Below are positions 36,656 through 47,900 of a stretch of 64,000 bases of DNA, one piece after another. Position numbers and translations under genes: made by a program. The notes below the pieces were generated by a model that did no database searches, was not told where the DNA came from, and was given only the letters and a program-made list of their open reading frames with translations. Position 1 is the first letter of the stretch. Each line of letters starts with the position of its first letter. Source of the DNA: an uncultured Siphonobacter sp. (GTDB lineage Bacteria; Bacteroidota; Bacteroidia; Cytophagales; Spirosomataceae); the NCBI GenBank assembly GCA_913775095.1, contig CAJYIW010000019.1, forward strand, positions 1 through 64,000. Reading direction: 5' to 3'.

Positions 36656-37469
36656 TTACTCAAACCTGGGACAACGGGTTATTACCGCCATCATCGGAGC
36701 TGCTCTGATGATTTTTGGCATTTACTGGAACGAGTGGTCCTACCTGGTTCTGTTTGTGCTGATCGGTGGGCTGAGCCAGCTGGAGTTTTATCGACTGGTG
36801 GGTCTGGATGACATTGCTCCGCTGAAGTATTATGGCACGGGCGTGGGGGTGTTGATGAACATTCTGACCTTCCTCATTGAAAAGCATTACCTCCATTTTG
36901 AATTATACTTCCTGCTTTCTCCACTCTTCACGCTGATTTTCTTCATTAAGCTATACAAGAAGAACGAAACCAAGCCCTTTACCAACATTGCCTATACGTT
37001 CCTGGGAATCATCTACGTAGCCATTCCTTTTGCTCTCATTACGGTCATTGCTTTGCTGGGAGGAACCTACAGTTACGAACGGGTTCTGGGTTGTCTTTTT
37101 CTGTTGTGGGCCAGTGATTCAGGAGCTTACTTTGCCGGAACCAAATTCGGCCGGACTAAGCTTTTTGAGCGGGTCTCTCCCAAAAAATCATGGGAAGGCA
37201 GCTTCGGCGGTGCCGTTACCGCGATGATCGTTGCGTATATTCTCTCACAAACGTACGAAGACCTGAATCCCTGGCAATGGTACTGGATTGCGGCGGTTAT
37301 CGTCGTGGCCGGAACCTACGGTGATCTGGTTGAATCACTCTTCAAACGCAGTATTCAAATCAAGGATTCGGGTTCCATGATACCCGGTCACGGGGGCTTT
37401 CTGGATCGGTTTGATGGCTTGTTACTGTCCGCTCCGTTCATTGTTACCTTTCTGAAAGTCTTCGAATAG
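36624..37469 (+). CDS. cdsA: Phosphatidate cytidylyltransferase
   Basis: 281 residues from the ATG at 36624 inside the preceding gene. About 8 membrane helices. The CdsA signature is near the end: GDLVESLFKRSIQIKDSG, MIPGHGGFLDRFDG, with KKSWEGSFGGA before it. It makes CDP-diacylglycerol, which PssA (at 16.9 kb) uses. The last codons (VFE-stop) are the first bases of a 139-bp unit repeated three times. Confidence 0.96.
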   Translation: MRKKIQTRLSSYSNLGQRVITAIIGAALMIFGIYWNEWSYLVLFVLIGGLSQLEFYRLVGLDDIAPLKYYGTGVGVLMNILTFLIEKHYLHFELYFLLSPLFTLIFFIKLYKKNETKPFTNIAYTFLGIIYVAIPFALITVIALLGGTYSYERVLGCLFLLWASDSGAYFAGTKFGRTKLFERVSPKKSWEGSFGGAVTAMIVAYILSQTYEDLNPWQWYWIAAVIVVAGTYGDLVESLFKRSIQIKDSGSMIPGHGGFLDRFDGLLLSAPFIVTFLKVFE

Positions 37470-37874
37470 TAATCGAAAAAAACCGACTCTGTTTGTCCGC
37501 GACTGTGTTGCGGATACTGGATAAGGGTGTTTATAACGCTCCAGCGTCGCAGACGCACTTCCCACAAATCCGCGTTGGAAACGCGGACTAACCGTAGTCT
37601 TCGAATAGTAATCGAAAAAAAACCTCTCTGTTTGTCCGCGACTGTGTCGCGGATACTGGAGAAGAGCGTTTATAACGCTTCAACGTCTCAGACGCACTTC
37701 TTACAAATCCGAGTTGGAAACCCGGACTAACCGTAGTCTTCGAATAGTAATCGAAAAAAAACCTCTCTGTTTGTCCGCGACTGTGTCGCGGATACTGGAG
37801 AAGAGCGTTTATAACGCTCCAGCGTCGCAGACGCACTTCTCACAAATTCGCGTTGGAAACGCGGACTAACCGTA
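37458..37874. repeat. 139-bp tandem repeat, 3 copies, starting inside cdsA
   Basis: Units start at 37458, 37597 and 37736, exactly 139 bp apart. Each opens with GTCTTCGAATAG, the end of cdsA. Each holds four palindromes: CCGCGAC-TGT-GTCGCGG, AGCGTT-TAT-AACGCT, GCGTC-GCA-GACGC and TCCGCGTT-GGA-AACGCGGA. Copies 2 and 3 are closer to each other than to copy 1. Confidence 0.95.
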
Positions 37875-38226
37875 GTAGGAGGAGGCTTTGTGTTACCTTT
37901 CAATGCTTTTCATTCCCCGGCTGAGACGCCATCAATGGACATCTCTACGTTTGAAGAAAATTTCCCGTAGAGACGTCGATTGATGGCGTCTGGGTAAAGG
38001 CTAATGGTAATGATTCATAATCAGCTTATCTGCTGAATTACCACTGGTCTGATCTGCGTTCCGTTCATCACGCAGAATTAAACTTCGCCCTCCAAATGTC
38101 CGGTTTCATCTACGTATTTTCCCGTTAATCCTAAAAACCGGGAGGCTCTCTGCGGATCAGACTATCTTTCCTACACGTCACGGCCCCTGAATGGATCTTC
38201 GAGCTTACGACTAGTCGTCCGTATTT
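37470..38226. other. Repeat-rich intergenic region before LytS/LytTR genes
   Basis: Holds the tandem array, then a spaced inverted repeat at 37921-37991, then about 230 bp with no gene that should contain the promoter of the kinase gene. Open frames inside the repeats are products of the repetition. Confidence 0.6.
37921..37991. repeat. Inverted repeat of REP type
   Basis: GAGACGCCATCAATGGACAT... pairs with ...GATTGATGGCGTCTG, and CTCTACG with CGTAGAG closer in; loop about 17 bases. Related GTAGAGACG palindromes are scattered through many Bacteroidota and cyanobacterial genomes. Confidence 0.6.
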
Positions 38227-39294
38227 ATGAATAATAAAGAGAAGGTGTATTGGATATGTCAACTGGTCGCGTGGCCGCTCTGGTTGTCCAATGATTTGTT
38301 AACCTATTCGCTGGAGTTTAAGGAAACCGAAAATTGGGTTCTCCTTCTTAACTATTTCATCAACATTGTTTTGAGTATTTTTCTGACGCACCAGTATCGG
38401 CGTTACGTTAAAAAATTCAACCGTGATGTTTCTGATTATCGAAAAGTCGTTCCGCAGGTATTACTGACCGCCTGTATTCTGGCTTGTGTCATGACTGCCC
38501 TGAATATTCCTTTCGATGTGTTTACTACTGAAATGGAATATCCCGGTGGACACTTATTCAGTTTTCTGTTTTTCTGGGGTAAGCCCATGCTGATCTGGCT
38601 GATCCTGTATCACATGTTCCAGTATCTGGAAACTACCCGGGAAATTGCCGTAGAAAAGGTAAAGCTGGAATCCCTGGCGAAGGAAACCGAGGCCAAAGTA
38701 TTACGGGCCCAGCTCAACCCGCACTTCATGTTTAATGCCCTGAACAGCATCCGGGCTTTGATTCTGGAAGACCCCGACCGGGCTCAGAAGGGCATTACCC
38801 AGATGTCTAATATTCTCAGAAGCAGCCTGTTAGCGGACCGTCGGCAAACGGTAACGCTGGGCGAGGAAATGCGGACGGTAGATGATTACCTGGCTCTGGA
38901 AAAAATACGTTACGAAGAACGGCTGGAAGTGCGGCGGAATGTCTATCCCGAAACGACCAACTGTCTGGTACCACCCATGATGCTGCAAACGCTGGTGGAA
39001 AATGCCATCAAGCACGGCGTTTCCAAGCCCATTAAAGGCGGTTTTGTGAGCATTGAATCCAAGCTGAACCAGAATCGACTGGAAATCCGGATTTCAAACA
39101 CGGGGGTTTTACAGGATACCGATTCGGGTGGTTTTGGTCTGAAAAACACCGAACGCCGGCTGAAATTATTATTCGGGGAAGACGCTGAATTCAAGATCTA
39201 TCAATCGGCTAAAGATGTGGTTTGTGCCGAGGTATTAATTCCGACCCAAAACCCTAAACCCAAGGAGGCTCCTCTGGTCGTGAATGTTCAATAA
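38227..39294 (+). CDS. LytS/YehU-type sensor histidine kinase
   Basis: 355 residues. Four membrane helices (about 10-130), a short coiled coil (135-160), then the His_kinase domain with QLNPHFMFNALNSIRAL (phospho-acceptor His 166) and an ATPase lid: PPMMLQTLVENAIKHG and GGFGLKNTERRL. It senses a membrane signal and passes phosphate to the LytTR regulator 66 bp downstream. Confidence 0.93.
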   Translation: MNNKEKVYWICQLVAWPLWLSNDLLTYSLEFKETENWVLLLNYFINIVLSIFLTHQYRRYVKKFNRDVSDYRKVVPQVLLTACILACVMTALNIPFDVFTTEMEYPGGHLFSFLFFWGKPMLIWLILYHMFQYLETTREIAVEKVKLESLAKETEAKVLRAQLNPHFMFNALNSIRALILEDPDRAQKGITQMSNILRSSLLADRRQTVTLGEEMRTVDDYLALEKIRYEERLEVRRNVYPETTNCLVPPMMLQTLVENAIKHGVSKPIKGGFVSIESKLNQNRLEIRISNTGVLQDTDSGGFGLKNTERRLKLLFGEDAEFKIYQSAKDVVCAEVLIPTQNPKPKEAPLVVNVQ

Positions 39295-39360
39295 GTAACT
39301 GATTTTCCCGCGTCTATCTACTCATAAACTCCTAAACCCAAAACGCTAAACTCATAAAGG

Positions 39361-40110
39361 ATGAAAGCCTTAATTGTTGATGATGAACGTCTGGCCCGTA
39401 ATGAATTAAAACGATTACTGGATAATTTTCCCAGGGTTCATATTGTAGGTGAAGCAGCCAACGCCGACGAGGCCATTCAACTCATCGATGAATTAAAACC
39501 CGATCTGTTATTTCTGGACATTCAGATGCCGGGAAAAAACGGATTTGAGTTACTGCAAAGCCTCGAAGGCGATGTTCCCGAGGTAATCTTCACAACGGCC
39601 TATGACGAATATGCTATCAAAGCATTCGAGCAGAATGCTCTGGATTATCTGCTGAAACCCGTCGAACTTTCGCGTTTAACTGAAGCCGTTCAGCGGGCCG
39701 AAGAAGAAATTCACCATCAGGAACTGGAACACCAGGGAAAGGTGGATGGCACGACCAAAGCTTTATCCGAAAACGACCAGATTTTTATCAAGGACGGCGA
39801 GAAATGCTGGTTCGTGAAACTGGGCAAGGTGCGTTTGTTTGAAAGCATGGGTAACTACGTTCGACTGCACTTCGACGACCAGAAACCACTGGTGCTGAAG
39901 TCGCTGAATGCTCTGGAAGACCGTCTCGACAGTAAAATTTATTTCCGGGCGAACCGTAAGCACATCATTAACCTGAACTACATCGATAAAATCGAGCCCT
40001 GGTTTTCGGGAGGTTTACTGGCTACCTTACGCAGTCCTAATGACAAGCCCGAGAAAATTGAAATTTCCCGTCGTCAGGCCATTCGCTTCAAGGAATTACT
40101 AAGTTTATAA
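39361..40110 (+). CDS. LytTR response regulator
   Basis: 249 residues. Receiver domain 1-115 with Asp 7-Asp 8, phospho-acceptor Asp 53 in FLDIQMPG and the Lys in YLLKPV. LytTR DNA-binding domain from about 140: FIKDGEKCWFVKLGKVRLFESMGNYVRL and FRANRKHIINLNYI. Partner of the kinase upstream. Targets unknown; the aldose epimerase gene follows after 66 bp. Confidence 0.94.
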   Translation: MKALIVDDERLARNELKRLLDNFPRVHIVGEAANADEAIQLIDELKPDLLFLDIQMPGKNGFELLQSLEGDVPEVIFTTAYDEYAIKAFEQNALDYLLKPVELSRLTEAVQRAEEEIHHQELEHQGKVDGTTKALSENDQIFIKDGEKCWFVKLGKVRLFESMGNYVRLHFDDQKPLVLKSLNALEDRLDSKIYFRANRKHIINLNYIDKIEPWFSGGLLATLRSPNDKPEKIEISRRQAIRFKELLSL

Positions 40111-40176
40111 ACGGCCTTGCAGGTTCATTACTCTTCTCTATGTATTAACAGGGCGTTTGGTCGACCCGTTTGATTC

Positions 40177-41118
40177 ATGAATATTATCAAGTCAACGTAC
40201 GGCTCGCATGAGTCGTACATCCTTCAGAATCCGGTTACGGGTGATGAAGTGCATATCCTGCCTGCGTTGGGCGGCATCATTCGCCAGCTGAAACTGAGCA
40301 AGGAAAACCAGTCGTTCGCCGTAATCGACACCCCCGAGGACCCGGCCGTTTTTGGCGAAAACCCTAAATACGCGAGTGCTTTTCTTTTCCCCTGGCCCAG
40401 CCGGATTAAGGACGGAAAGTATTCCTACGAAGGAAAAACCTATCAGTTACCCATTAATGAACCCGAGAAACAGGCGGCCATTCACGGCATCGTACACCAC
40501 GAATCATTTGAGGTAGTGGAAGAATGGTCAACCGTCGCTTCGGCGGGAATTCGCCTTCGGACCGTGCAGGATGGATCGTATGAAGGCTATCCTTTTCCGT
40601 TTCAGTTTGAAGTCCGGTATGACTTACTAAGTACCGGAAAGCTGGATATTAGTCCGATAGCCACTAACACCGGAACCGAAGCCATGCCCGTGGCTCTGGG
40701 CTGGCACCCGTACTTTCAGTTACCCGGCAGTACGGTAGACGACTGGACGATTTACTTTCCCGCCCAGAACCAGATTCACCTCGATGAAGCATACATGATG
40801 CCGGCCGGAACCGAGCCTTTTGAGGCCAGTGAAGGGTATAAGCTCAAAGGACGCTCGCTGGATGCGATTTATGAACTCAACGAGGGCGGTTATCTGACGC
40901 AGCTGGTTTCGGCCAAACAGGGCGTGACGCTAAATCTGGAATATCAAAGAGGGGAGGGGAAAGTCAACTATCAGGTCGTTTATACCTTCCCGGACCGGCA
41001 GCGGGTAGCGATGGAGCCTTTAACGGCCAATGTCGATGCCTTTAATAATGGCGAAGGGTTATTCATACTCAAACCCGGCGAGGTCTATCAGACGACCTAT
41101 CAGGTATATTTGAGTTAG
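40177..41118 (+). CDS. Aldose 1-epimerase
   Basis: 313 residues. GLRxLPALGG-like opening (VHILPALGGIIRQL), SAFLFPWPSRIKDGKYSYEG, then HGIVHH and LGWHPYF carry the His pair, and EPLTANVDAF the Glu. The enzyme interconverts alpha and beta aldoses. Third gene of the LytS/LytTR run, though it may have its own promoter. The stop is followed at once by a decamer repeat. Confidence 0.92.
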   Translation: MNIIKSTYGSHESYILQNPVTGDEVHILPALGGIIRQLKLSKENQSFAVIDTPEDPAVFGENPKYASAFLFPWPSRIKDGKYSYEGKTYQLPINEPEKQAAIHGIVHHESFEVVEEWSTVASAGIRLRTVQDGSYEGYPFPFQFEVRYDLLSTGKLDISPIATNTGTEAMPVALGWHPYFQLPGSTVDDWTIYFPAQNQIHLDEAYMMPAGTEPFEASEGYKLKGRSLDAIYELNEGGYLTQLVSAKQGVTLNLEYQRGEGKVNYQVVYTFPDRQRVAMEPLTANVDAFNNGEGLFILKPGEVYQTTYQVYLS

Positions 41119-41177
41119 ATATAGTTTGATATAGTTTGATATGGTTTGATATGGTTTGATATGGTTTGATATGGTTT
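41118..41177. repeat. Decamer tandem repeat, 6 copies
   Basis: Six units, GATATAGTTT twice and GATATGGTTT four times. The spacer beyond (41195-41235) has TTCAAAC words that can pair with the GTTTGA in the units. Confidence 0.9.
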
Positions 41178-41238
41178 GAAACAGGGCAAGTTAATAAAAC
41201 TTCAAACGATTCAAACCTCAAACCATTCAAACTAAAAA

Positions 41239-41273
41239 CAAAAACCCCCGGCTGAAACCAGCCGGGGGTTTTT
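41239..41273. terminator. Bidirectional terminator
   Basis: Arms AAAACCCCCGGCTG and CAGCCGGGGGTTTT around AAAC, between the convergent epimerase and TonB receptor genes. Confidence 0.88.
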
Positions 41274-41288
41274 GTTAAATACACTTGT

Positions 41289-44200
41289 TTAGTTGAAGAT
41301 ATAACGTAAGCCAATTTGTGCCTGCCAAACGTTGTCAAGCGTTACTGATTTTACGAAAGAATCTTTCAACAGAACGGTTTGACCGTCAATGTTCTGAGTG
41401 CCTAAACGGTAGGAAGGAACACCTTCAGAGCTGGTAGCAACGTAAGACAGCGGATTAGCTGAAGTGGATACGTAACCTACACCCCATTTATTATTCAGAA
41501 GGTTACCTACGTTCAGGATATCCGCCCGTAATTGAATCGTGTTCTTCTTACCTTTTTCACCCACTTTCACGTAGAAGTCCTGAATGATGGTAAAGTCAAA
41601 ACGAGTCAGCCAGGGGAATTGTCCACCGTTACGCTCGGCGTAAGAACCGCGACGGGTTTTCAGGTAGCTGTTACCATTGATATAGGCTTCATAAGCTGCT
41701 TGCTGCTCTGCTGCGGTGTATACGCGTGCACTAGAGCCTGATCCAACCGTCAGGGGAACAAACGTCATGTCAGAAGCGGAGTTAGGTACGTAAATTAAGT
41801 CGTTACCATTTTGTCCGTCTCCGTTGAGGTCACCGTTATAAGTGTAGGAGATTTTGCTACCGCTGGCAGAAGTCATACCCAGCGTGAAAGTAGTAGAACC
41901 ACCGAATTTACCACCGTAGTTCAGACGGTAGTTGACGTAACCAATGATGCGATGACGCAGGTCATTGTCCGCATAGGAAACGTCCAGGTAATTCTGACCA
42001 TACACCGTTGGGATATTCGCCTGAACCGTGCTTCCTACCGACTGTAAGTCACGAGCCTGACCGAACGTATACGCCAGCATTCCTCCCAGACCTTTCGATA
42101 CGGGTTTTTCCAGTTTAGCAGTCAGGGTATAAGCCTGTCCTTTGTTGGTGTTTCTGATGACGAACGTATTGGTTACGGCTGCGTTAGCAAAGCGTGACGA
42201 AGGGTAACGATCGCGGGTATCAGCACCCGTGAAGTTACGGTCCGCCTGTTTCAGGTTTGCGTCGATGTACCGTAAGCCCTGAAGCGTTCTATTGTAGATC
42301 ACTTCCAGCGTTCCGATAAAGCCACCGGGTAAACGCTGATCGACCGCCAGGTTAGATTTCCATACCAGCGGGTACTTCAGGTTAGGATCAGTAGCGTTGA
42401 CGGCGTAAGGTTTCAAATCTCTAATCTGCGTACTACTGGGAATAAACCGGCTTGGGTTTAAAGTGAAAGGAATTTTAGTTGTATTCTCTTCCGTAATCAG
42501 AGCCGTATTAATACCATTGTTTCCTAACTGGTTGGATACCAATACTTCAGGAATACGAGAAACGAAGAAACCACTACCACCACGAATCTGCGTCATTTTG
42601 TCACCATTCACGTCCCAGTTGAAACCGATACGGGGAGAAACCAGCAGACGGGGTTTAGGGAAAACGCCCGTGTTAACCGTGTAAGGGTTGTTGTTCTCAT
42701 CGTGGAATTTGCCCGCCAGATCTTCCGTAAGAACGGGGTTATAGAATCCTACGGCTGTTTTCTTGTCGTAAGCAAAGATATCGGCCCGAACCCCCGCCGT
42801 CAGCTTGAAGTTAGGATTGATCTGGAATTCATCCTGCACATACGCACTGTAGGTAGCTCTTTTCAGGGTTTGTAAAGGCTCTCCACCGCCGGGTAATAAA
42901 GAATAGCGGTAGTTAAACCGTCTTACTGATACGGGTGAAGTCTCTGCGTTGGGATTAGCTAAATAAGCCAGAGCTGCGGTCTTGAAATCATCAATGGAGT
43001 TATAGACATACACCCCGTTTGAGGCCGGGAAGAACACGTTATTAGAAGTAAAGTGCTCGTAGGACAGACCAAACGTCAGCGTATGCTTGCCGGCAAAATA
43101 ACTGAAGTTGTTCGTCAGGTTTAAGGTCGAATAATTCAGTTTGTTATTAGGCGTAAAAGGATCGAAACCTACAGAGGTATACGTAGAGCCATCTTTCAGG
43201 ATGTCAATACTAGGGAAAAGGCCCGTGCGATACGTCCGGTCTTCGATCTGCTTGTTGTACGTAGCAATCAAACGGTTGGCAAACTTACCATTGAAGGTAG
43301 AGTTTAACTCAGCCGCGATGGAACGCGTGTTATCGGCAATTTTATAGCCCGTATTCTGAGCCGAAAGAGCCAGTCCTCCGTTATAGCTACCCGTAGCATA
43401 ACCCGTACGGTTACCAAAACCTGCCGTGGTACTGCTGTTACTGTTGCTAATGGCCTGCTCGGATTCAGAGTTGTGATGCGAGTAACGTACGGACAGCTTA
43501 TGGTTGTCGTTGATGTTGTAATCCAGACGAAGTAAGCCTTTGGTACTGTTCACCTGATTATTGAAGTTATCAATGGCACCCAAATCAAAGCTGAAATTGG
43601 TAGCCATGAAACTCTTCAGATCTTCCAGGTCCGCTGCGGTGGTTCGGGAAACGTTACCCGTAGCTCCGGGGCGGTTGGCTACCCAATCCAGGGCAGGCGT
43701 GCTGCTTTTATACCGTTCTACGTTGGCGAAGAAGAACAGTTTATTCTTGATAATAGGGCCACCGATCCGGAAACCTAAGGTATTATTATTGATCGTTACC
43801 GGAGGTAACTCCTTACCGTTGGCTTTTTTTCCCGCTAAATCAGAGTTGCGGAACAAATAATAGACCGAACCCGAAACTTCATTGGTACCGGAACGGGTCA
43901 CGGCATTGATGCTTGCTCCCGAGAAACCCGTCTGGCGAACATCAAAGGGAGCCACATTCAGCTGAACTTCATCCAAAGCGTCCAGTGAAACGGCTGTCGT
44001 ACCCGTACGTCCACCCGCCGAAGCCGAAGAACCTAAACCGAAACCGTTGTTGAATACGGATCCGTCAATGGTAATGTTGTTGAAACGGGCATCCTGTCCA
44101 CCGAACGATTGACCGTTTCCGTAGGCGTTGTATTTGGTAATGTCATTAATGGTACGGCCCAGTGTAGGAATCGTGTTGATGGTTTCGCGGCCGTAGGAGG

Positions 44201-44636
44201 CTGCCGCACCCGTCCGGTTCGAACTAAACACGCCATTCTGGTTACCCGTAATTACGACTTCAGACAATTGGGAAGAAGCGTCTGTTAACTGGAAATTAAC
44301 GTCCGAAGAAGTACCCAAGTTAGTGTAGATACCATCTTTCACCTGATCCTGAAAACCGACGAACGTCGCAGTAATTTTGAAAGGACCGCCTACCCGCACG
44401 CCAATGAGGGTATAACGACCGGAAGCGTTGGTGGTAGTTCCGTAGCGGCTACCGGAGGGTTCGTGGATGGCAACGACGGTGGCTCCGGGGAGAGCTTCGC
44501 CTTTGTTATCCACGACAAGCCCGGTTACGGTGGATGACGTCACCTGAGCTTTGGCCTGGTTCATGCCGAAGAGGACGGCTAAACAAATGCCAAGGAAAGA
44601 AAGCGTTTGCCTGGATTTCACTAAAAGTGCTTTCAC
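41289..44636 (-). CDS. Oar-like TonB-dependent receptor 1
   Basis: 1115 residues with a GTG start at 44636 (no ATG nearby; the signal peptide [23 protein letters not shown] follows it, ending AKAQ). Residues about 30-115 form a carboxypeptidase-regulatory-like domain ([19 protein letters not shown]). A plug domain follows ([15 protein letters not shown], then [15 protein letters not shown]) and then a 22-strand outer-membrane barrel ending in an aromatic tail (IGLRYIFN). Oar-like proteins move large or complex substrates or help adhesion; the ligand is unknown. A SusD partner is absent. Confidence 0.92.
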   Translation of the reverse strand: MKALLVKSRQTLSFLGICLAVLFGMNQAKAQVTSSTVTGLVVDNKGEALPGATVVAIHEPSGSRYGTTTNASGRYTLIGVRVGGPFKITATFVGFQDQVKDGIYTNLGTSSDVNFQLTDASSQLSEVVITGNQNGVFSSNRTGAAASYGRETINTIPTLGRTINDITKYNAYGNGQSFGGQDARFNNITIDGSVFNNGFGLGSSASAGGRTGTTAVSLDALDEVQLNVAPFDVRQTGFSGASINAVTRSGTNEVSGSVYYLFRNSDLAGKKANGKELPPVTINNNTLGFRIGGPIIKNKLFFFANVERYKSSTPALDWVANRPGATGNVSRTTAADLEDLKSFMATNFSFDLGAIDNFNNQVNSTKGLLRLDYNINDNHKLSVRYSHHNSESEQAISNSNSSTTAGFGNRTGYATGSYNGGLALSAQNTGYKIADNTRSIAAELNSTFNGKFANRLIATYNKQIEDRTYRTGLFPSIDILKDGSTYTSVGFDPFTPNNKLNYSTLNLTNNFSYFAGKHTLTFGLSYEHFTSNNVFFPASNGVYVYNSIDDFKTAALAYLANPNAETSPVSVRRFNYRYSLLPGGGEPLQTLKRATYSAYVQDEFQINPNFKLTAGVRADIFAYDKKTAVGFYNPVLTEDLAGKFHDENNNPYTVNTGVFPKPRLLVSPRIGFNWDVNGDKMTQIRGGSGFFVSRIPEVLVSNQLGNNGINTALITEENTTKIPFTLNPSRFIPSSTQIRDLKPYAVNATDPNLKYPLVWKSNLAVDQRLPGGFIGTLEVIYNRTLQGLRYIDANLKQADRNFTGADTRDRYPSSRFANAAVTNTFVIRNTNKGQAYTLTAKLEKPVSKGLGGMLAYTFGQARDLQSVGSTVQANIPTVYGQNYLDVSYADNDLRHRIIGYVNYRLNYGGKFGGSTTFTLGMTSASGSKISYTYNGDLNGDGQNGNDLIYVPNSASDMTFVPLTVGSGSSARVYTAAEQQAAYEAYINGNSYLKTRRGSYAERNGGQFPWLTRFDFTIIQDFYVKVGEKGKKNTIQLRADILNVGNLLNNKWGVGYVSTSANPLSYVATSSEGVPSYRLGTQNIDGQTVLLKDSFVKSVTLDNVWQAQIGLRYIFN

Positions 44637-44713
44637 AGTTGGTTTGGTTTGATTTAAGGAGTTTTTTGTTTTGAAGTATGTAAGGGTACTGAAGTGGGTT
44701 CACTAGTAAACAT

Positions 44714-44761
44714 AAAAAGACCTGACAGAATAAAACTATTCATAACTGTCAGGTCTTTTTT
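44714..44761. terminator. Terminator between TonB receptors
   Basis: Arms AAAAAGACCTGACAG and CTGTCAGGTCTTTTT with a 17-base loop and T runs on both strands. Confidence 0.8.
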
Positions 44762-44880
44762 AGAGGTAATCGAATGATTCTGTAAATCTACTAAAAGAGA
44801 TAACGCAAACCAAATGGCATGCTCCAGATAAAGTCTTTACAACTTCTGTTTCCTGCTTTCGTGACCATTATGTAAAGATT

Positions 44881-44915
44881 GATAGTACCATAGCCTGGAA
44901 GGCTATGGTACTATC
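44881..44915. terminator. 15-bp hairpin after TonB receptor 2
   Basis: Perfect arms GATAGTACCATAGCC and GGCTATGGTACTATC with a TGGAA loop, 39 bp past the receptor stop. No long T tract, so termination is less sure. Confidence 0.55.
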
Positions 44916-44953
44916 TCCCGCCTTCTTCAGACAGGAGATTTATTGATCAGCCT

Positions 44954-47900
44954 TTAGAATGAGTAACGAGCACCGATCTGTGCATTCCAGCGGGATGAAA
45001 AGTCACTTACAATATACGGACGGTACGTACCTTCGATATTGTTCATGTTATTGACATTAAATTGCAAAGCAGGTTTCGCAGCAGTAGGCGTAAAAGCCGT
45101 ACCGTTCTGAGTCTGTGATCCAGAAGTTAACACAGTGAACAGTGTAGAAGACTGATTCGATAAAGAATAAGCTCTACCCCATTTAGACTGTAACATGTTA
45201 CCTACGTTCAATACGTCAAAGAATACCTGTAGCTTGTGTTTGCCATAAATGAAATCTTGAGCAATACGGACGTCGAAGTGATGTTCGAAAGGTAACCGAT
45301 CACCATTTCTGGCAGCGTTTTTGCCCATATTATCGCCTAGGAACTTATTTTCAGAGGCAAATTTCTGGAAGTTAGTCCATTGCTCCGCAGCAGTAGCTCC
45401 ACCTCTTAAATCAGCGAAGTTTGCTTCAGCGGCACTGGCTGGAACATAAACCAGGGTGTTATTTGTAGAACCCGTAATATCGTCACCCGTAATTGTACGG
45501 TTGTACAGATATGATGCTCTCAAGCCTGACTGGCCTGTGTAGATCAGGGTGATCGTCGTAGCAAAGTTTTTAGCGTATTTAAACTCTTTGCTCAAGGATC
45601 CGATAATACGTGAACCCATATCAAAGTTTGAGTTAGCCAGATCCAGACGGTTCAGACCATTGGTTGCATAAGCAAAACGCCAGTTAGAATAAGCTACTGA
45701 ACTGGTCAGATCCGTAAGGGATTTGGTTCGGCCATACGTATACGCAATCGAACCAGACCAGCCACGATCATAAGGCTTCTGAACTTGGGCAGTTAAGCTA
45801 TAGCTATACCCCTGGTTGGTGTTTTTCAGCTTGATTACGTCCGTAAAGGCCGTCGTTACTCGCTTGGTCCACAGCGGACGAGTCGTGCTGCCTAAGGTTA
45901 CGCTACCTTCTCCATTCTCGCTTAAGTTCAGGTTTTCGTAATTGGCGTTATTCAGCGTTTTGGTATAGATACCTTCTAACGTTCCAATTAAACCCCAGAA
46001 GCCCAGTTTCTGATCAACCGCCAGGTTAGCTCTGAATACCTGAGGGAATTTAAAATTCCGGTCAATTACATTGATAACCGGAGGAGCTGCCGTCACAGAA
46101 GCAGGAATATAGGCTCCGGCGTGGGGATCATTCGGATTGAAATTGTACTTAATTCCAGCTAAAGTTGCAATATTGGCTGCGTTCGTATTAGAGACAGAGT
46201 AGTTAATCTGCGTTACACCAGTATTAGAGAACTGGTTGGAGATCCAAACGAATGGTAAGCGGCCTGTGAATAAGCCGGCACCGCCTCGTACCTGTGTAGA
46301 AGCATCACCTTTAACGTCCCAGTTAAAGCCAACCCGGGGAGAGAATAACGGATTTGCTTTTGGCATCTGGCTGGTTTTGTAACCAGGGAAAGCAGCTTCA
46401 ACAGCTGGGTTCTCGGTTGGATCATTAAAGAATAACGGCATGTCAATTCTCAGACCGTAGGTAAGCTTAAAACGATCCGTCATGCTCCAGATGTCCTGAG
46501 CATACACGCTTAGCTGAGCTGCACGCAGGTTGGCTGAAGCACGGTCTGAACGGTCTGGATTAGTAGAGAAACCTACGTTGTATGACGTCAGTCCAGTATT
46601 CTTCATGAACTTAGAGATACTCGAAGGATCTGTCGTGCCACTCACCCCATACGTATAGTTTCCATAGAAACCCTGAAGGAAAACGTTCTTGCTGCTGAAA
46701 AACTCGTTATTGGTACCAAACGTGATGGTATGTTTTCCCTTATACAGCGTAAAGTTATCTGTAATCGTAAATACGTCTTGATCCAGACTATTGGCTTGCG
46801 ATGAGTTCTCAGAACCTAAGTTATAGGTAATGGTCGCACGTTGAGACAAATCATAAGAGTTAATGGTCAAACCAGGAAAGAAGTTACTGGCCCGACGGTC
46901 ACGTACCGTATTGTACGTCAAACGTAGTACGTTTGAAGCGTTGGGAGAGAAATTGCTGTTTAACTCCAGTACTGTCGAGTTGCTTTTGCTGAAAAACTTA
47001 TATCCTGTATTAGAGAAAGGTACAGAAGTAGCTGTTCGGGAAAGAATATCATTACTTCCGTTGATATAATTATGACGCAACGTAAGCGTATGCTTAGAAT
47101 TGATATTCCAGTCTAAGCGACCGAAGAGCGAAGTAGACTTGTTCTCGTTATTTATTGCTCCGTATGAACCTGGATCATAGTTATAATTATTGATCATAAA
47201 CTGACGCAGTACTTCCAGAGAGTCTTTATTTGCTCTGGAACCAGAACCTGCCACCGTAGGGTCGAATGCTAAAGGAGTAGATTTAACAAACCGCTCTCCA
47301 TTTAAATAGAAAAACAGTTTATTCTTAACAATCGGACCACTTAAACTTGCTCCAAATGTCTGATTTTTGAACTCTGGATAAGGATTACGGGTAATGGTTT
47401 CATTATAAGACTGGCTTTTTCCAACGAATTTCTCGTTCTGATATTGACCATATACAGAGCCATGGAAATCATTAGCACCACTTTTAGTTACGGCGTTAAT
47501 GCCTCCACCTGTAAAACCACCATACGTTACATCGTAAGGAGAAAGTACAACCTGCATTTCCTGAATGGTCTCAATAGAAATAGGATTCAGGTTAGCCTGC
47601 CCTCCGTTTGTTCCACTGGAAGTAAGACCAAAAGCATCCGTAGCATTCGCTCCATCAATCGTAAACTGGTTGAAACGGTTGTTCTGACCACCAAAAGACA
47701 CGCCAGATCCGGCAGTATTGGCCTGAGGGGTTAAACGCGTAAAATCCTGTACACTACGGTTAATCGTAGGCAGGCTCTGCATTTGGCGAAGGGGAATAAA
47801 GGTAGAGGATCCGTTACGGACTGAACTGATTACATCACCTTTACCAGCTGTTACCGTCACTTCATTGAGCGTCGAGCTTGACTCCTCCATAATAATATTT

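Larger units (their letters stand above)
44637..44953. other. Spacer between the two receptors
   Basis: 317 bp, no gene. Two hairpins: 44714-44761 (AAAAAGACCTGACAG arms) and 44881-44915. The promoter of receptor 1 must lie between 44637 and about 44720, since the first hairpin would end transcription from receptor 2. Confidence 0.6.

Noticed and set aside
37527-37836. Open frames on both strands within the 139-bp array
   Set aside because: They repeat the same peptide because the DNA repeats, and are rich in Arg/Ser from palindromes.
15006-41177. CRISPR array
   Set aside because: The tandem repeats have no spacers and there are no cas genes.
41069-41338. Minus-strand frame with an IKPYQTISNH-type repeat
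   Set aside because: It is the translation of the decamer repeat and terminator.
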